Assembly (NCBI RefSeq): GCF_014698845.1
Contig: NZ_JACJTV010000006.1
Span: forward strand, 62,001-126,000
From: Coleofasciculus sp. FACHB-1120
GTDB lineage: Bacteria > Cyanobacteriota > Cyanobacteriia > Cyanobacteriales > FACHB-T130
Reading direction: 5' to 3'
Length of the DNA stretch: 64,000 nt
A program made the translations under genes and the position numbers. Under the pieces are notes generated by a model. That model saw only the letters and a program-made list of their open reading frames with translations, was not told the origin of the DNA and ran no database searches. Below, in pieces: positions 37,280 to 46,671 of the stretch (the first letter of the stretch is position 1; each line of letters starts with the position of its first letter).

Positions 37280-37498
37280 TTACTGAAGCGAGTCCTGATA
37301 CAAAGTTTGCAATAAATTTTCTAACTTTTCTTCAGGACAGCACTCAATCAACGCTTCAAAAACTTCTAACAATTTTGCAGCACTTTCTCCTAAAGTAGGA
37401 CTCAATCCCCAAACATCTTGTACCCAGTCTTGAGGACGTTCAGCTTCAAAAATCAAGCGTTCTAAGAGTTGCTTTGCTTCTGTCTTGGAGGTAGGCAT
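37280..37498 (-). CDS. Small hypothetical protein
   Basis: A 72-residue acidic, helical protein (MPTSKTEAKQLLERLIFEAE; GESAAKLLEVFEALIECCPE). No family is recognised. It is separated from larB by a hairpin repeat, so it is probably not in that transcript. Confidence 0.5.
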   Translation of the reverse strand: MPTSKTEAKQLLERLIFEAERPQDWVQDVWGLSPTLGESAAKLLEVFEALIECCPEEKLENLLQTLYQDSLQ

Positions 37499-37587
37499 CG
37501 GGTTTAGTTGATGGGTAAAAATTTAATTTTTAGCTGTCCATCTTTAAATAGCATATATAGCCATTCCAGGGTTGGGTGCGATACATC

Positions 37588-37613
37588 AGTAGGGGTATGG
37601 CAATACCCCTACT
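37588..37613. repeat. Hairpin repeat with GGCA loop
   Basis: A perfect 11-base stem (AGTAGGGGTAT and its complement) around GGCA. It is a variant of the hairpins at 4537-4563 and 54183-54211, keeping the stem while changing several paired bases. It lies downstream of larB. Confidence 0.8.
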
Positions 37614-37644
37614 CGCCGTCATGGCATGAGTGGGCAATACTACT

Positions 37645-38427
37645 CTACTGCCCAGATAATTTCAGTTTGTGCGCCGTCCTCAAGATTTGTCCAGCTAAGA
37701 TAGCTGCACCGAAGCCATTGTCAATATTCACCACGCCCACGCCTGCTGCACAAGAATTTAGCATTGTCAGGAGTGGCGCAAGTCCGCCGAAACTCGCACC
37801 ATAGCCAACACTGGTGGGAACTGCAATCACGGGACAATCAGCCAAACCAGCAACGACGCTGGGTAAAGCACCTTCCATCCCGGCAACGACAATTAGCACA
37901 TTCGCCGATTCAATGACGTGACGGTTACTTAACAGGCGGTGGATACCCGCGACGCCGACATCCCAGAGGCGCTGCACCTGGAAGCCACACAGTTCTGCTG
38001 TAACTGCTGCTTCCTCCGCGACGGATAAGTCTGCTGTACCGGCACAGAGGATGCCAATGGTGCCCGAATACTGGGGTTCTATGGTCGCAGGGGAAATGGC
38101 ACAGATTCGGGCAGACGGGTAATATTGGAGACCAGCTACTTTTTCCTGCAACTGGGCATAAACTGCCGGTTCAATCCGCGTTGCCATGACGACAGGGTTG
38201 CGCGATCGCATCGCCTCCATAATCCCCGCAATCTGTTCGGGTGTTTTTCCTGGCCCCCAAATCACCTCTGGAAAACCCGTTCGCAAGGTGCGGTGATGGT
38301 CAATTTTGGCAAAATCGCCCACGGGTTCAAAGGCAAAATGCTTGAGTTTTTCTAACGCTGCTTCTGGGCTAACGTCACCAGCGGCAACCGCTGCTAATAA
38401 GGATTGCAAAGCTTCAGGTTGAGTCAC
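37645..38427 (-). CDS. larB: Nickel pincer cofactor biosynthesis protein LarB
   Basis: LarB is the hydrolase/carboxylase that makes pyridinium-3,5-biscarboxylic acid mononucleotide, the first step of the nickel pincer cofactor of lactate racemase. 260 residues with an N-terminal helical region and an AIR-carboxylase-like C-terminal fold: PEVIWGPGKTPEQIAGIM, ILCAGTADLSVAEEAAVT, VVAGMEGALPSVVAGL, VPTSVGYGASFGG and NIDNGFGAA. No larA, larC or larE gene is next to it in the window. Many cyanobacteria carry larB away from the others. Confidence 0.93.
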   Translation of the reverse strand: MTQPEALQSLLAAVAAGDVSPEAALEKLKHFAFEPVGDFAKIDHHRTLRTGFPEVIWGPGKTPEQIAGIMEAMRSRNPVVMATRIEPAVYAQLQEKVAGLQYYPSARICAISPATIEPQYSGTIGILCAGTADLSVAEEAAVTAELCGFQVQRLWDVGVAGIHRLLSNRHVIESANVLIVVAGMEGALPSVVAGLADCPVIAVPTSVGYGASFGGLAPLLTMLNSCAAGVGVVNIDNGFGAAILAGQILRTAHKLKLSGQ

Positions 38428-38485
38428 GACTTCAAATTAAGGATAGAAAATGCAAAAACAAGAATTGGCGATGTAAATTTTGCCG

Positions 38486-40354
38486 TTAATCGGTCACTTT
38501 CAGCTCATAAACATTCCAGAGGGCACCGCCAAGAGAAGAGTATTTGATGCCGGTAACGCGATCGCGCACGGCTGACATTGACAGCGGGTTGACTAGATAA
38601 ATCATCGGCAAATATTCCTGCGTAATCCGTTGAGTTTGGGCATAGATTTCTTTGCGCTTGACCTCATCTAATTCTTGGGCAGCTTTAATGTACAGACGCC
38701 CAATTTCCGCCTCCCAAGCAGCCACCTCTCGACCCTGAATCGGCTTTGACCCCGATACGGCATCCTGATTGAAGCTGTGTAATCCGCCATCTGGCAACCA
38801 GACATTCGCACCATTATGGGGTTCAATGCCCCCGGTAAAGCCGAGCAAATAACATTCCCAATCTAAAGTGTTTGCGAGTTTATCTACAAGCGTGTTGAAG
38901 GCAATTGGGGTAAAATCTACTTGAATGCCAATTTGGCTCAAACTTTGCTTAATTTGCGCTCCCAGTGACACGCGGGTTTGATTTTCAGCATTCGTTATTA
39001 ATGTAAACTGCACCCGATTTCCATCAGCGTCTAACAACTGACCTTGATTATTATATTTAAACCCTGCGCTTAATAGTAATTTCTTAGATTTTTCGGGATT
39101 ATATTCGTATACTTTCAGACCTTCTGCCGAAGTTATATAGTAAGAGCTTTGTACAGAAATTGGTGAATTTTGCATTTCACCCAGACCGCGCAAAGTGTTG
39201 TTAATCATCGCTTGCCGATCGATGGCATAAGCAACCGCTTGTCTGAATGATAGATTATTGAACCAGCGAGATTTAACTGGATCGAGCAAAGGGCGTCCGT
39301 TCCGGCGTCCTTTATTTAGATTAAAAGAAATAAAAGTCGTGCCCGATCGCGGTCCACCTGTATAAACTGTAAATTTTCCGCGCTTTTCTTCTTGCTTTAA
39401 AAGTGGAAAATCTTCAGGACGCAATCGCCCCCACCCGTCAGTCGTATCTAAACCATTAGAGCGGAACTGAAGCAGCTGAGTATCCATATTTTCCGTAATT
39501 TGCCACACGATCCGATCGATGTAAGGCAACTGATTGCCTTGTACATCTCGTCGCCAGTAATACGGGTTACGCCGAAATACGACCCGTTCGCTAGTGGTGT
39601 AACTTTCTATTTTATAAGGGCCATTAACAATTATTTCCGCTGGATTGGTATCCACTCCCCAGATAGACATCAACCTGGGTTTTCCCTCTGAGTTTTTCGA
39701 CTTTACCGCGTCCTCAAGGGCGTGTTTTGGCAAAATCACGATCGCATCGTTTTTTGAGCCAGTTGTAGTTCGCAAAAAAGGAGCAAACGGTTCTGGCAGA
39801 ATAAATTCAACCCGCCGTGCATCTAGCTTTCTGACTTGCGGAAAAGCACCAGATGTGCCAATTTTTAGGCTATCTCTGGCATCGGTAAGAATCTCTTTAT
39901 TAAGAACCACATCTTCATACGTGAAGACAACATCATCCGCTGTCAGTGGCTGACCATCCGACCATTTCAATCCTTCTCGGAGGGTAAAAACGATTCGCCG
40001 TTTATCCTCTGATATTTCCCAAGATTCAGCTAATGCAGGCTCAATTTCACCCGTAACGCTATTTTCAGACGTTAATCCTTCGTAAGTGAATAGAAAAACA
40101 TGGGGAAATTCTTGATTAAGTACCCAATTAAAAGTTTTGGGATCGCTTAATGTAGCTGTCACCAACTGGGATACTTTCTCAGATGCCTGCGTTTTGAGTA
40201 AAGTCGGGTGACAGCCGAATAAAGCAAAAGGAAAAAGCAAAAAGTAAAAAGATAGAAAAAGAGGAAGCAGGAAATTACTCTTTTCCTTCCCTTTACCTAA
40301 TTGTTTTTTGCCTTGTTTACGGAATGTTTTTGTTTTCTGCGACTTTGAGTTCAT
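38486..40354 (-). CDS. ABC transporter solute-binding protein, family 5 (copy 2)
   Basis: A 622-residue peptide/nickel-type (SBP_bac_5) binding protein, probably a lipoprotein: a basic stretch is followed by FLLPLFLSFYFLLFPFALFG and a Cys in LFGCHP. The domain holds AESWEISEDKRRIVFTLREG, LKWSDGQPLTADDVVFTYED, FRQAVAYAIDRQAMINNTLR and EYLPMIYLVNP. It follows a paralogue whose 3' end overlaps this gene's start by 38 bases. The ATG at 40354 is preferred to 40378. No permease or ATPase gene is near. The ligand is unknown, likely an oligopeptide. Confidence 0.88.
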   Translation of the reverse strand: MNSKSQKTKTFRKQGKKQLGKGKEKSNFLLPLFLSFYFLLFPFALFGCHPTLLKTQASEKVSQLVTATLSDPKTFNWVLNQEFPHVFLFTYEGLTSENSVTGEIEPALAESWEISEDKRRIVFTLREGLKWSDGQPLTADDVVFTYEDVVLNKEILTDARDSLKIGTSGAFPQVRKLDARRVEFILPEPFAPFLRTTTGSKNDAIVILPKHALEDAVKSKNSEGKPRLMSIWGVDTNPAEIIVNGPYKIESYTTSERVVFRRNPYYWRRDVQGNQLPYIDRIVWQITENMDTQLLQFRSNGLDTTDGWGRLRPEDFPLLKQEEKRGKFTVYTGGPRSGTTFISFNLNKGRRNGRPLLDPVKSRWFNNLSFRQAVAYAIDRQAMINNTLRGLGEMQNSPISVQSSYYITSAEGLKVYEYNPEKSKKLLLSAGFKYNNQGQLLDADGNRVQFTLITNAENQTRVSLGAQIKQSLSQIGIQVDFTPIAFNTLVDKLANTLDWECYLLGFTGGIEPHNGANVWLPDGGLHSFNQDAVSGSKPIQGREVAAWEAEIGRLYIKAAQELDEVKRKEIYAQTQRITQEYLPMIYLVNPLSMSAVRDRVTGIKYSSLGGALWNVYELKVTD

Positions 40355-42116
40355 AAAGATTCCAGAAGGCTCCACCAAGGGCAGAGAATTTAACGCCCTG
40401 AACGCGATCGCGCACTGCCTCCATTGAAAACGGATTTACCAGATAAATAAAGGGTAAATTTTCCTGGGTGATGCGCTGGCTTTCGACATATATCTCGCGC
40501 CGCTTACTTTCATCAAGTTCGCTGGCACCTTTAATGTAAAGGTTTTCAATTGCCAATTCCCAGTCATCAACTTCCCAACCCTTCAGCGGAGGTTCTCCAG
40601 CTTGCGGTCCTAGGTTAAAAGTGTGTAAACCCCCTTTCGTTGTCCAAGTGTTTGCGCCACCATTTGGCTCAATGCCGCCACCGGCAATTTTGCCAATATA
40701 ACTATCCCATTTCCGTTGGGTATAAACTTTTTCAATCAACGTATTGAAGTTAATCGCATTAAAGTCTACCTGAATCCCAACTGCGCCAAGGTCTTGTTTA
40801 ATCTGAGCGCCAATAGCTTCCCGCAGCTTATTTCCTGAATTGGTGAGCATACTAAAGCGCACCCGATTGCCATCTGCGTCGAAAAGTTGACCCTGTGGGT
40901 TGTATTTAAATCCAGCTTTTCGCAGCAATTCTTTAGCTTTTTCTGGATCGTAATCGTAGACTTTGAGACCTTGCTCTGGGGATAAATAGTAAGGACTTTG
41001 CTTGTAAATCGGGGAGTTCTGCGGTTCTCCGAGTCCTCGATAGAGATTGTTCAGCATTTTCTGACGATCGATGGCGTGAGCAACCGCTTGGCGAAACTCA
41101 AGCTTATTGAACCAACGAGACTTAATTGGGTCTACAAGAGGCTGATTTTGAGAATTTTTGGCTTTATTCAAATTAAAAACCAAAAAAGTTGTACTGAGTT
41201 CTGGGCCACCCGTGTAAATCTTAAATTTGCCCCGGTTTTCTTCTTGTTTAAGGAGAGAATAATATTCCGGCGTGATTCCCAGCGTATCCAAACCGCCAGA
41301 ACGATATTGGATAAAAGAAGTATCAGTATTTTCAACAATTTGCCAGACGATACGCTCGATGTATGGCTGTTGATTACCCTGAGCATCCTTGCGCCAGTAA
41401 TGAGGATTTCGTCTAAATATCACCCGTTCGCTAGTTTGATAGCTTTCTATCTGATACTGCCCATTGACAATAATTTTTTTGGGATCGGTGCCGATTCCCC
41501 AGCTAGACAGAAACTTGGGTTTTCCATCTGAATCTTTTGTGACAATGGATTCTCTCAGGGCATGGGCGGGTAAAATTGCGAGTCCCGTGTAGCGCAAAAA
41601 TGGGGCGAAAGGTTCTGGAACTGTAAATTCAACCCGTCGTTCATCAAGTTTGCGGACAGTGGGCAGCAGGCGAGCTTTGCCAATCTTTAAAATGTCTCTA
41701 ATATCAGTGGGAATCTTTTCATTGAAATAAACTTCATTATAGGTAAAAACGACATCATCAACGGTCAGTGGTTGACCATCAGACCATTTCAACCCCTCTC
41801 GCATGGTAAAAACAATTCGCTTTTTATCTGGGGCGACTTCCCAAGATTCGGCTAAAGCGCCTTCAAGTTCGCCATCGCCGTTTTCAGTAATTAACCCCTC
41901 GTAAATTAAGCCAAAAACGTTAGGCGATTCTTGACTCAGGGCATAGTTAAAAGTTTTGGGATCTTGCAGAATACTGTTCACCAGCTGAGGCACCTGAGCA
42001 GCTTTTGTATTGAATTGATTCAGGCTACAGCTGTGGAGCGCGATCGCGCTAACCATCGCCAGCATGGCAGCTAACAAACGACGCCAGATTAGGGGAATAG
42101 TAGCAGAGAATTTCAT
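40317..42116 (-). CDS. ABC transporter solute-binding protein, family 5 (copy 1)
   Basis: A 599-residue paralogue of the following gene, with the same SBP_bac_5 pattern (AESWEVAPDKKRIVFTMREG, LKWSDGQPLTVDDVVFTYNE, FRQAVAHAIDRQKMLNNLYR). Its signal is LLAAMLAMVSAIALHSC with the Cys of a lipobox. The protein continues six residues past the end of its paralogue (YELKVAENKNIP), running into the start of the next gene; so this looks like a tandem duplication with a shifted junction. Likely binds peptides or related ligands outside the cytoplasm. Confidence 0.88.
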   Translation of the reverse strand: MKFSATIPLIWRRLLAAMLAMVSAIALHSCSLNQFNTKAAQVPQLVNSILQDPKTFNYALSQESPNVFGLIYEGLITENGDGELEGALAESWEVAPDKKRIVFTMREGLKWSDGQPLTVDDVVFTYNEVYFNEKIPTDIRDILKIGKARLLPTVRKLDERRVEFTVPEPFAPFLRYTGLAILPAHALRESIVTKDSDGKPKFLSSWGIGTDPKKIIVNGQYQIESYQTSERVIFRRNPHYWRKDAQGNQQPYIERIVWQIVENTDTSFIQYRSGGLDTLGITPEYYSLLKQEENRGKFKIYTGGPELSTTFLVFNLNKAKNSQNQPLVDPIKSRWFNKLEFRQAVAHAIDRQKMLNNLYRGLGEPQNSPIYKQSPYYLSPEQGLKVYDYDPEKAKELLRKAGFKYNPQGQLFDADGNRVRFSMLTNSGNKLREAIGAQIKQDLGAVGIQVDFNAINFNTLIEKVYTQRKWDSYIGKIAGGGIEPNGGANTWTTKGGLHTFNLGPQAGEPPLKGWEVDDWELAIENLYIKGASELDESKRREIYVESQRITQENLPFIYLVNPFSMEAVRDRVQGVKFSALGGAFWNLYELKVAENKNIP

Positions 42117-42147
42117 AATGATTGTCTGTACGAGTATTAATTAAAAC

Positions 42148-42450
42148 TTACTGAGACTCTAACCAACCGAGGAAATCTTGTGTGCGGACTAAATACTTAA
42201 CCACGCTAGCATCATGCAAAGCAGCTTGTACTTCTGGTGTATTAAATTCTTTAACATTGGCGCTGAGGAATACTTTCCTATCTGTGGGATGCAGGCGTGC
42301 ATGATTAAGAATGCAATGCAAAATCAAGTTATCTGTAGGATCTTTTTCGAGCAAACGTGTATCCAAGCTTTGTTGAAGAATATCGCCTTGGGAGTCACGT
42401 CCTGTGGCAATGCTCATCAGGAAGTTAGTTTCAACATAAAGTATCACCAA
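42148..42450 (-). CDS. Shortened PIN-domain-like protein
   Basis: A 100-residue protein starting MVILYVETNFLMSIATGRDS, as in cyanobacterial PIN-domain proteins of about 200 residues, then jumping to a C-terminal part (DPTDNLILHCILNHARLHPT, DRKVFLSANVKEFNTPEV, LVRTQDFLGWLESQ). By memory of the family, roughly the middle half seems to be missing, so an internal in-frame deletion is likely. The acidic residues of the ends remain. Its start overlaps the end of the upstream nuclease-like gene by 7 bases. Confidence 0.55.
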   Translation of the reverse strand: MVILYVETNFLMSIATGRDSQGDILQQSLDTRLLEKDPTDNLILHCILNHARLHPTDRKVFLSANVKEFNTPEVQAALHDASVVKYLVRTQDFLGWLESQ

Positions 42451-42938
42451 GAAGCGCCACCTTCAAAGTAAGTCTCTGCATCTTCCAGCGCCTGCAACAA
42501 ACCGATAGCTGCCAATTCCTCTGATGCTGGCGGCTTTGCCGATTTCCAGTGATAGGCTAAATCGCGCACCCAAGCTTGCACGAGCGTCGCCAAGTATCGC
42601 TCAAATATCCGTTTGCTGCTAAATTCGGGGTCGTAATGATTAAGTATGGCTGCCGTTTTCAGTTCGCTAATGGGTTCCGATAAATTAGCACCGTCCCATT
42701 GAAAAATCTCAATGTTTTCAAGGTCAGCCAGCATAGCGAAGGGAATTTTCACGTTTGCAGCTTGCAATTGAGATTTGAGTTGTGCAAGCGCCGATGGATT
42801 AGCCTTACTACTTTTGCTTTGAGTAGCTTTGACTTCAACTACTAGAACGGTTTGCCCTTCACGATTGCGGGCAATAATATCAGGACGATAATGTAAAGTG
42901 CGATCGCCCTGAGTCAGTTCCAATCTTCCAGCTTCCAT
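42444..42938 (-). CDS. PD-(D/E)XK nuclease-like hypothetical protein
   Basis: A 164-residue protein with the core of a PD-(D/E)XK nuclease fold near the N-terminus: YRPDIIARNREGQTVLVVEV then KAT, which supplies an Asp and an E-V-K triad. The C-terminal half is helical (HYDPEFSSKRIFERYLATLV; KSAKPPASEELAAIGLLQAL). I know no function. It overlaps the PIN-like gene by 7 bases on the same strand, so the two form a tight pair. Confidence 0.65.
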   Translation of the reverse strand: MEAGRLELTQGDRTLHYRPDIIARNREGQTVLVVEVKATQSKSSKANPSALAQLKSQLQAANVKIPFAMLADLENIEIFQWDGANLSEPISELKTAAILNHYDPEFSSKRIFERYLATLVQAWVRDLAYHWKSAKPPASEELAAIGLLQALEDAETYFEGGASW

Positions 42939-43047
42939 TACCTTGCCCTAATTCTCCCGGCGCGTTGCGAGTCTCTACCTTATCCGTTTTCAGTTCATTC
43001 CTATCCTAAACATTTTCAACCTTTTAACTCGATAGGTTTGAGCCAAG

Positions 43048-43533
43048 TTAATCAGAAGCTACCAGTAAGGCTACAGCATAAGCTGCAATTCCCTCTTCGC
43101 GCCCAACTGAGTCTAATTTTTCATTTGTAGTGGCTTTGATGCCTACTTGGTCGGGTTTTAATTCTAGGACATCGGATAAGCGATCGCGCATCTTCTCAAT
43201 ATGCGGCTTCAGCTTCGGACGTTCCGCCACCACCACCGAGTCAATATTCTCGATTTGCCAACCTCGCGCCCGAATTAGCTGATACACCTGCTTGAGCAGT
43301 ACCAGACTATCAGCCCCCGCCCACTGGGGATCTGTCGGGGGAAAATAATGACCAATATCCCCTAAACTCAAGGCACCGAGCATCGCATCCATAATCGCGT
43401 GAGTCAGCACATCGGCGTCGCTGTGCCCCAGCAACCCCAATTCATGCTCAATCTTCACTCCTCCCAGAATTAAAGGACGCCCTGTAACTAAGCGGTGAAT
43501 ATCGTAACCGTTTCCGATGCGAATCTTAGCCAT
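43048..43533 (-). CDS. ispF: 2-C-methyl-D-erythritol 2,4-cyclodiphosphate synthase
   Basis: IspF closes the cyclic diphosphate in the MEP isoprenoid pathway, which feeds carotenoids, chlorophyll tails and quinones. 161 residues. The metal ligands are in [13 protein letters not shown] (Asp and His) and [20 protein letters not shown] (His). The usual [13 protein letters not shown] and [20 protein letters not shown] segments are present. It stands alone. Confidence 0.96.
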   Translation of the reverse strand: MAKIRIGNGYDIHRLVTGRPLILGGVKIEHELGLLGHSDADVLTHAIMDAMLGALSLGDIGHYFPPTDPQWAGADSLVLLKQVYQLIRARGWQIENIDSVVVAERPKLKPHIEKMRDRLSDVLELKPDQVGIKATTNEKLDSVGREEGIAAYAVALLVASD

Positions 43534-43591
43534 TTATCCGTTTTCAGCAAAACTTCAGCAAAAATACTTGGCTTGGCGACTCGAAGCCGCA

Positions 43592-43675
43592 GCTACACAA
43601 ACGAAGTCCGCGCAACGCGAGACTATAAAATTATTTCGGCTTGAAGCCTGGATCGGCAGGCTTCGTTTGTATAGC
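43592..43675. repeat. Inverted repeat of the TACACAAACGAAG type
   Basis: Arms of 15 bases (GCTACACAAACGAAG at 43592-43606; its complement with one wobble at 43661-43675) enclose about 54 bases. It lies in the 204-base gap between ispF and the DUF1517 gene and looks like a cyanobacterial intergenic repeat. Confidence 0.65.
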
Positions 43676-43737
43676 CCCAAACTTCCAGTCTGAGGGCATC
43701 GAAAGACTTTTGCAAGCGGTAGGACTAAACGCTGCGG

Positions 43738-44979
43738 CTAAATCTGCACCATATCGGTGTATTCAGTTAATAGCTCATCGTAGGTAAGGCTATCGGTTTC
43801 CGCTTGAGGACTCCACAGCAATTCAAACACCATTAGATAGTCAGGGGAGATGGACGCTACTTTCTCTAAAGCTGACTTTAAGGCTTCGGCGGTACGAATT
43901 TCTTCAAATAACGGCTTATCATCCGCTGTCCCGACGAGCAACGTGACCACAATATAAGCTGCTGGGTCATCATCCAAGCTAGGCATCACGGGTTTTTGCT
44001 GTCTAACTCTTCCACCCACATTTGTAAGGGTTTCCGCACTAAATTTGCTGCGTTCTTGTATAGAAACTTGGTTGAAAATTGCCTCGGCGTCCTCTCGACT
44101 TTTCACCGTCTGCGAACTCGCTAAAACATGAGTCCAATTTTCAGGCGATCGCAATAATGCTAAAGCTGATTCTTGTAGCAGCTGCATCAACCCCTCAGAA
44201 GTATCTGTATCTACATTCAGGCTCAGTTCCGTCAGATGAGATTGAATGCTTCGAGCTTGAGCCAGCAATGCCACCTGTATCTTGCTGACCGTAACCGTAT
44301 CATTCTCTAGTTCTTGAGCCGCACTCCCGCCCTTTTTCTTCAAAAAGATGAAATAAGCCCAAAGTCCAATACTTCCAACTGCCAACAACATCAATAAGAA
44401 AAGCCAAGGAAAATCACTCGATGAGTTACTAGCGTTGGAAGAATAGCCAGAATTGGTTGGTACTTGAGCGGGAACAGAATTTGAGGCTCCTGGTAGGGTT
44501 TGAGGATACGTTGATTGATTTGCAGGAACGCTGTTGGGATAGGTATAGACGGGCGGCGGTGCAACAGGAACCGGCACGATGACAGTGCTTCCCGGTTGTC
44601 TATAGTAAGGGTCATTCCAGGACGAGTTCGGGCGCGTCGGTTGAGTTCTGATTGAGGACGGCAGGGGAATGGTTCTTTGAAAAGAGCCGCCGCCTGCTCG
44701 CCCACCTGTACTGCCCCTACTGGACTGCGATGGTGTAGAGTTTCTGGGAGAGGAGCTACTACCGCTACTAGAGCGACTGGGACTGGAACTAGAACGCGAC
44801 GGTGAAGAGCGAAAAGAGCCGCCACCACTCCGTCCGCCACTACTTCTAGCGTGGGCTTCATTGCCAATCTTTAGCCCGGTTTCTTGATTGCCGATGGGCA
44901 GATGAATATTCACACTGTTGACTACCGTGAAACTCAGGACTGTCGCCCAAAGCAACTGAAGTTTTACGTTTCGTAGCAT
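43738..44979 (-). CDS. DUF1517 membrane protein
   Basis: 413 residues. A signal/anchor (QLLWATVLSFTVVNSVNI) is followed by a long Ser/Gly/Arg-rich segment (SSGGRSGGGSFRSSPSRSSS and on, to about 110), a Pro/Asn-rich stretch, one transmembrane helix (FPWLFLLMLLAVGSIGLWAY) and the cytosolic DUF1517 domain (about 226-413). DUF1517 proteins are common in cyanobacteria and chloroplasts and of unknown function. The last 190 residues closely match those at the end of the TrmD fusion at 48608-49906, so the two are paralogous domains. Confidence 0.88.
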   Translation of the reverse strand: MLRNVKLQLLWATVLSFTVVNSVNIHLPIGNQETGLKIGNEAHARSSGGRSGGGSFRSSPSRSSSSPSRSSSGSSSSPRNSTPSQSSRGSTGGRAGGGSFQRTIPLPSSIRTQPTRPNSSWNDPYYRQPGSTVIVPVPVAPPPVYTYPNSVPANQSTYPQTLPGASNSVPAQVPTNSGYSSNASNSSSDFPWLFLLMLLAVGSIGLWAYFIFLKKKGGSAAQELENDTVTVSKIQVALLAQARSIQSHLTELSLNVDTDTSEGLMQLLQESALALLRSPENWTHVLASSQTVKSREDAEAIFNQVSIQERSKFSAETLTNVGGRVRQQKPVMPSLDDDPAAYIVVTLLVGTADDKPLFEEIRTAEALKSALEKVASISPDYLMVFELLWSPQAETDSLTYDELLTEYTDMVQI

Positions 44980-45406
44980 TTTCGCCGTTCCATTCTTCTC
45001 CTCTACGCTAGCTTTTCCTTACCACTATTGTCGAGGTGATAAGGTTGCAGTCAATCTGCGGATATCTTTACATTAATTAATTAATTACAGGAAAATTTTA
45101 GAATTAATTTAAGTTGGGAGTGCTAAATTAATCGCTAGATATCAGCATTTTGGATCAGCAAATACTTACAATCGAGCGGAATATTTGTAGGTCAACAAAA
45201 CTCGCCGGCAAAATTTTTCATGAGTCCGAAACAGGCTTGAGCTTAGCAAAAGTAACTTGTTTTTTCAGCTTAGTTTATGAAAGCCGGAAATTAGTTAATA
45301 ATCAATTTAGTCTATATGTCGAAATTTCTTGATGCCTTTTTGTATGAGCAATACCTGAATTTTTATTGATAATTGGATTGGAGCCAGTAAAAATTAAAAA
45401 ATAATT
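44980..45406. other. Intergenic region
   Basis: 427 bases between divergent genes. It is AT-rich in 45040-45130 and 45340-45400. A 60-codon open stretch at 45150-45332 has no clear family and starts with TTG; I do not call it a gene. Confidence 0.5.
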
Positions 45407-46582
45407 ATGATTTTAAAAATCAAGCAACCTCGGAAAATTCTTATTCTCTCTATTCTTGGTTTGGGTCTAGCGGTAGGAGCTTACCATACCTGGTTTTTTT
45501 GGCGAGACTACCAGACCTTATCGCAGGTGAAAGCAGATCAACAAAAGATTGCTATCTATCGCCAAAAGACTCAAGTGACGCCTACCGATCCTCAAGCCTT
45601 TCTCAAACTTGGTGATGCCTACATGACGTTCTGGAAAAGTTCAGGTAAAGGCATTCGGATCGCTAGCCAGTTACAACAACAATCTTTGGCATGGGATTGG
45701 CTATTCACCAAACCGAAGATGCTCAGCGAAGCTGTATTAGCTTATAACAAAGCTCTGCAACTTGACCCAACGTTGGTCGATGCCCACTTTGGTCTGTGTT
45801 TTGCGTTAGTGGAACAAAGAGAAAGTGCAAAAGCGATCGCCCATTGTCGCACAGCAGCTGAACAGCAACCCAAAAAAGCGAAGAATCATCTATGGTTGGG
45901 GCTTGCCTTATCTCACGAACGTCAATGGGACGAAGCAGAGGTAAGTTTTCGCAAAACTCTTGAGATAGAACCGAAGAATGACGATGCATACTACCACTTA
46001 GGAAACGCCTTGCTGGGGAAAGAAAAAACTAATGAGGCGATAGCAGCTTATCGTCAATCGATTGAGTTAGACCCAAAGGCCAACCTGACATACCTGCGTT
46101 TAGGGGATGCTTTGACTATACAGAAAAAACCAGAAGAAGCTATTGCTGCCTACCAAAAGTCGATTCAGGTTGTACCTAATTACCATCCACCTTACGAAGG
46201 GTTGGGGTGGATACTGGCTGAACAAAACCGATTAGATGAGGCGATCGCGGCTTACCGCAAAGCGATTGAACTCTATCCTGCCTATACAGATGCTTATCAA
46301 GGGTTGGGACAGGTTCTAGTTAAACAAAACAAATTAGATGAGGCAGTTGCTACCTACCGTAAAGGGATTCTACTGAAATCTGAAAAGAAAGATGAAAATG
46401 GTGACATCTATTACTTTTTGGGAACAGCTTTGATGAAACAGAGAAAGTTACCAGAAGCGATCGCAGCTTTTAAGCAATATCTCAAACTCAACCCTAAGGA
46501 TGCAGATGCCCGCCAGAAACTGCAACAAGCGGAAAGAGCCAGAAAGTCTCAGCTCGATAAACAGGAAGGGAGTAGACAATAA
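45407..46582 (+). CDS. TPR-repeat protein
   Basis: A 391-residue protein with an N-terminal transmembrane anchor (ILILSILGLGLAVGAYHTWF) and about seven tetratricopeptide repeats, from about residue 100 (AVLAYNKALQLDPTLVDAHF; AEVSFRKTLEIEPKNDDAYY; AIAAYRQSIELDPKANLTYL; EAIAAYQKSIQVVPNYHPPY; AIAAYRKAIELYPAYTDAYQ). TPRs bind other proteins; the partner is unknown. A Lys/Gln-rich tail ends the protein. A membrane protein follows 89 bases later on the same strand. Confidence 0.9.
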   Translation: MILKIKQPRKILILSILGLGLAVGAYHTWFFWRDYQTLSQVKADQQKIAIYRQKTQVTPTDPQAFLKLGDAYMTFWKSSGKGIRIASQLQQQSLAWDWLFTKPKMLSEAVLAYNKALQLDPTLVDAHFGLCFALVEQRESAKAIAHCRTAAEQQPKKAKNHLWLGLALSHERQWDEAEVSFRKTLEIEPKNDDAYYHLGNALLGKEKTNEAIAAYRQSIELDPKANLTYLRLGDALTIQKKPEEAIAAYQKSIQVVPNYHPPYEGLGWILAEQNRLDEAIAAYRKAIELYPAYTDAYQGLGQVLVKQNKLDEAVATYRKGILLKSEKKDENGDIYYFLGTALMKQRKLPEAIAAFKQYLKLNPKDADARQKLQQAERARKSQLDKQEGSRQ

Positions 46583-46671
46583 CTATTGTGTTGTTTATTG
46601 AGGTACAACTGATTTATTGCATAAAACTCCCGAACAAATATAATTTTGACATTCTAAAAGTGGTTTAAATA

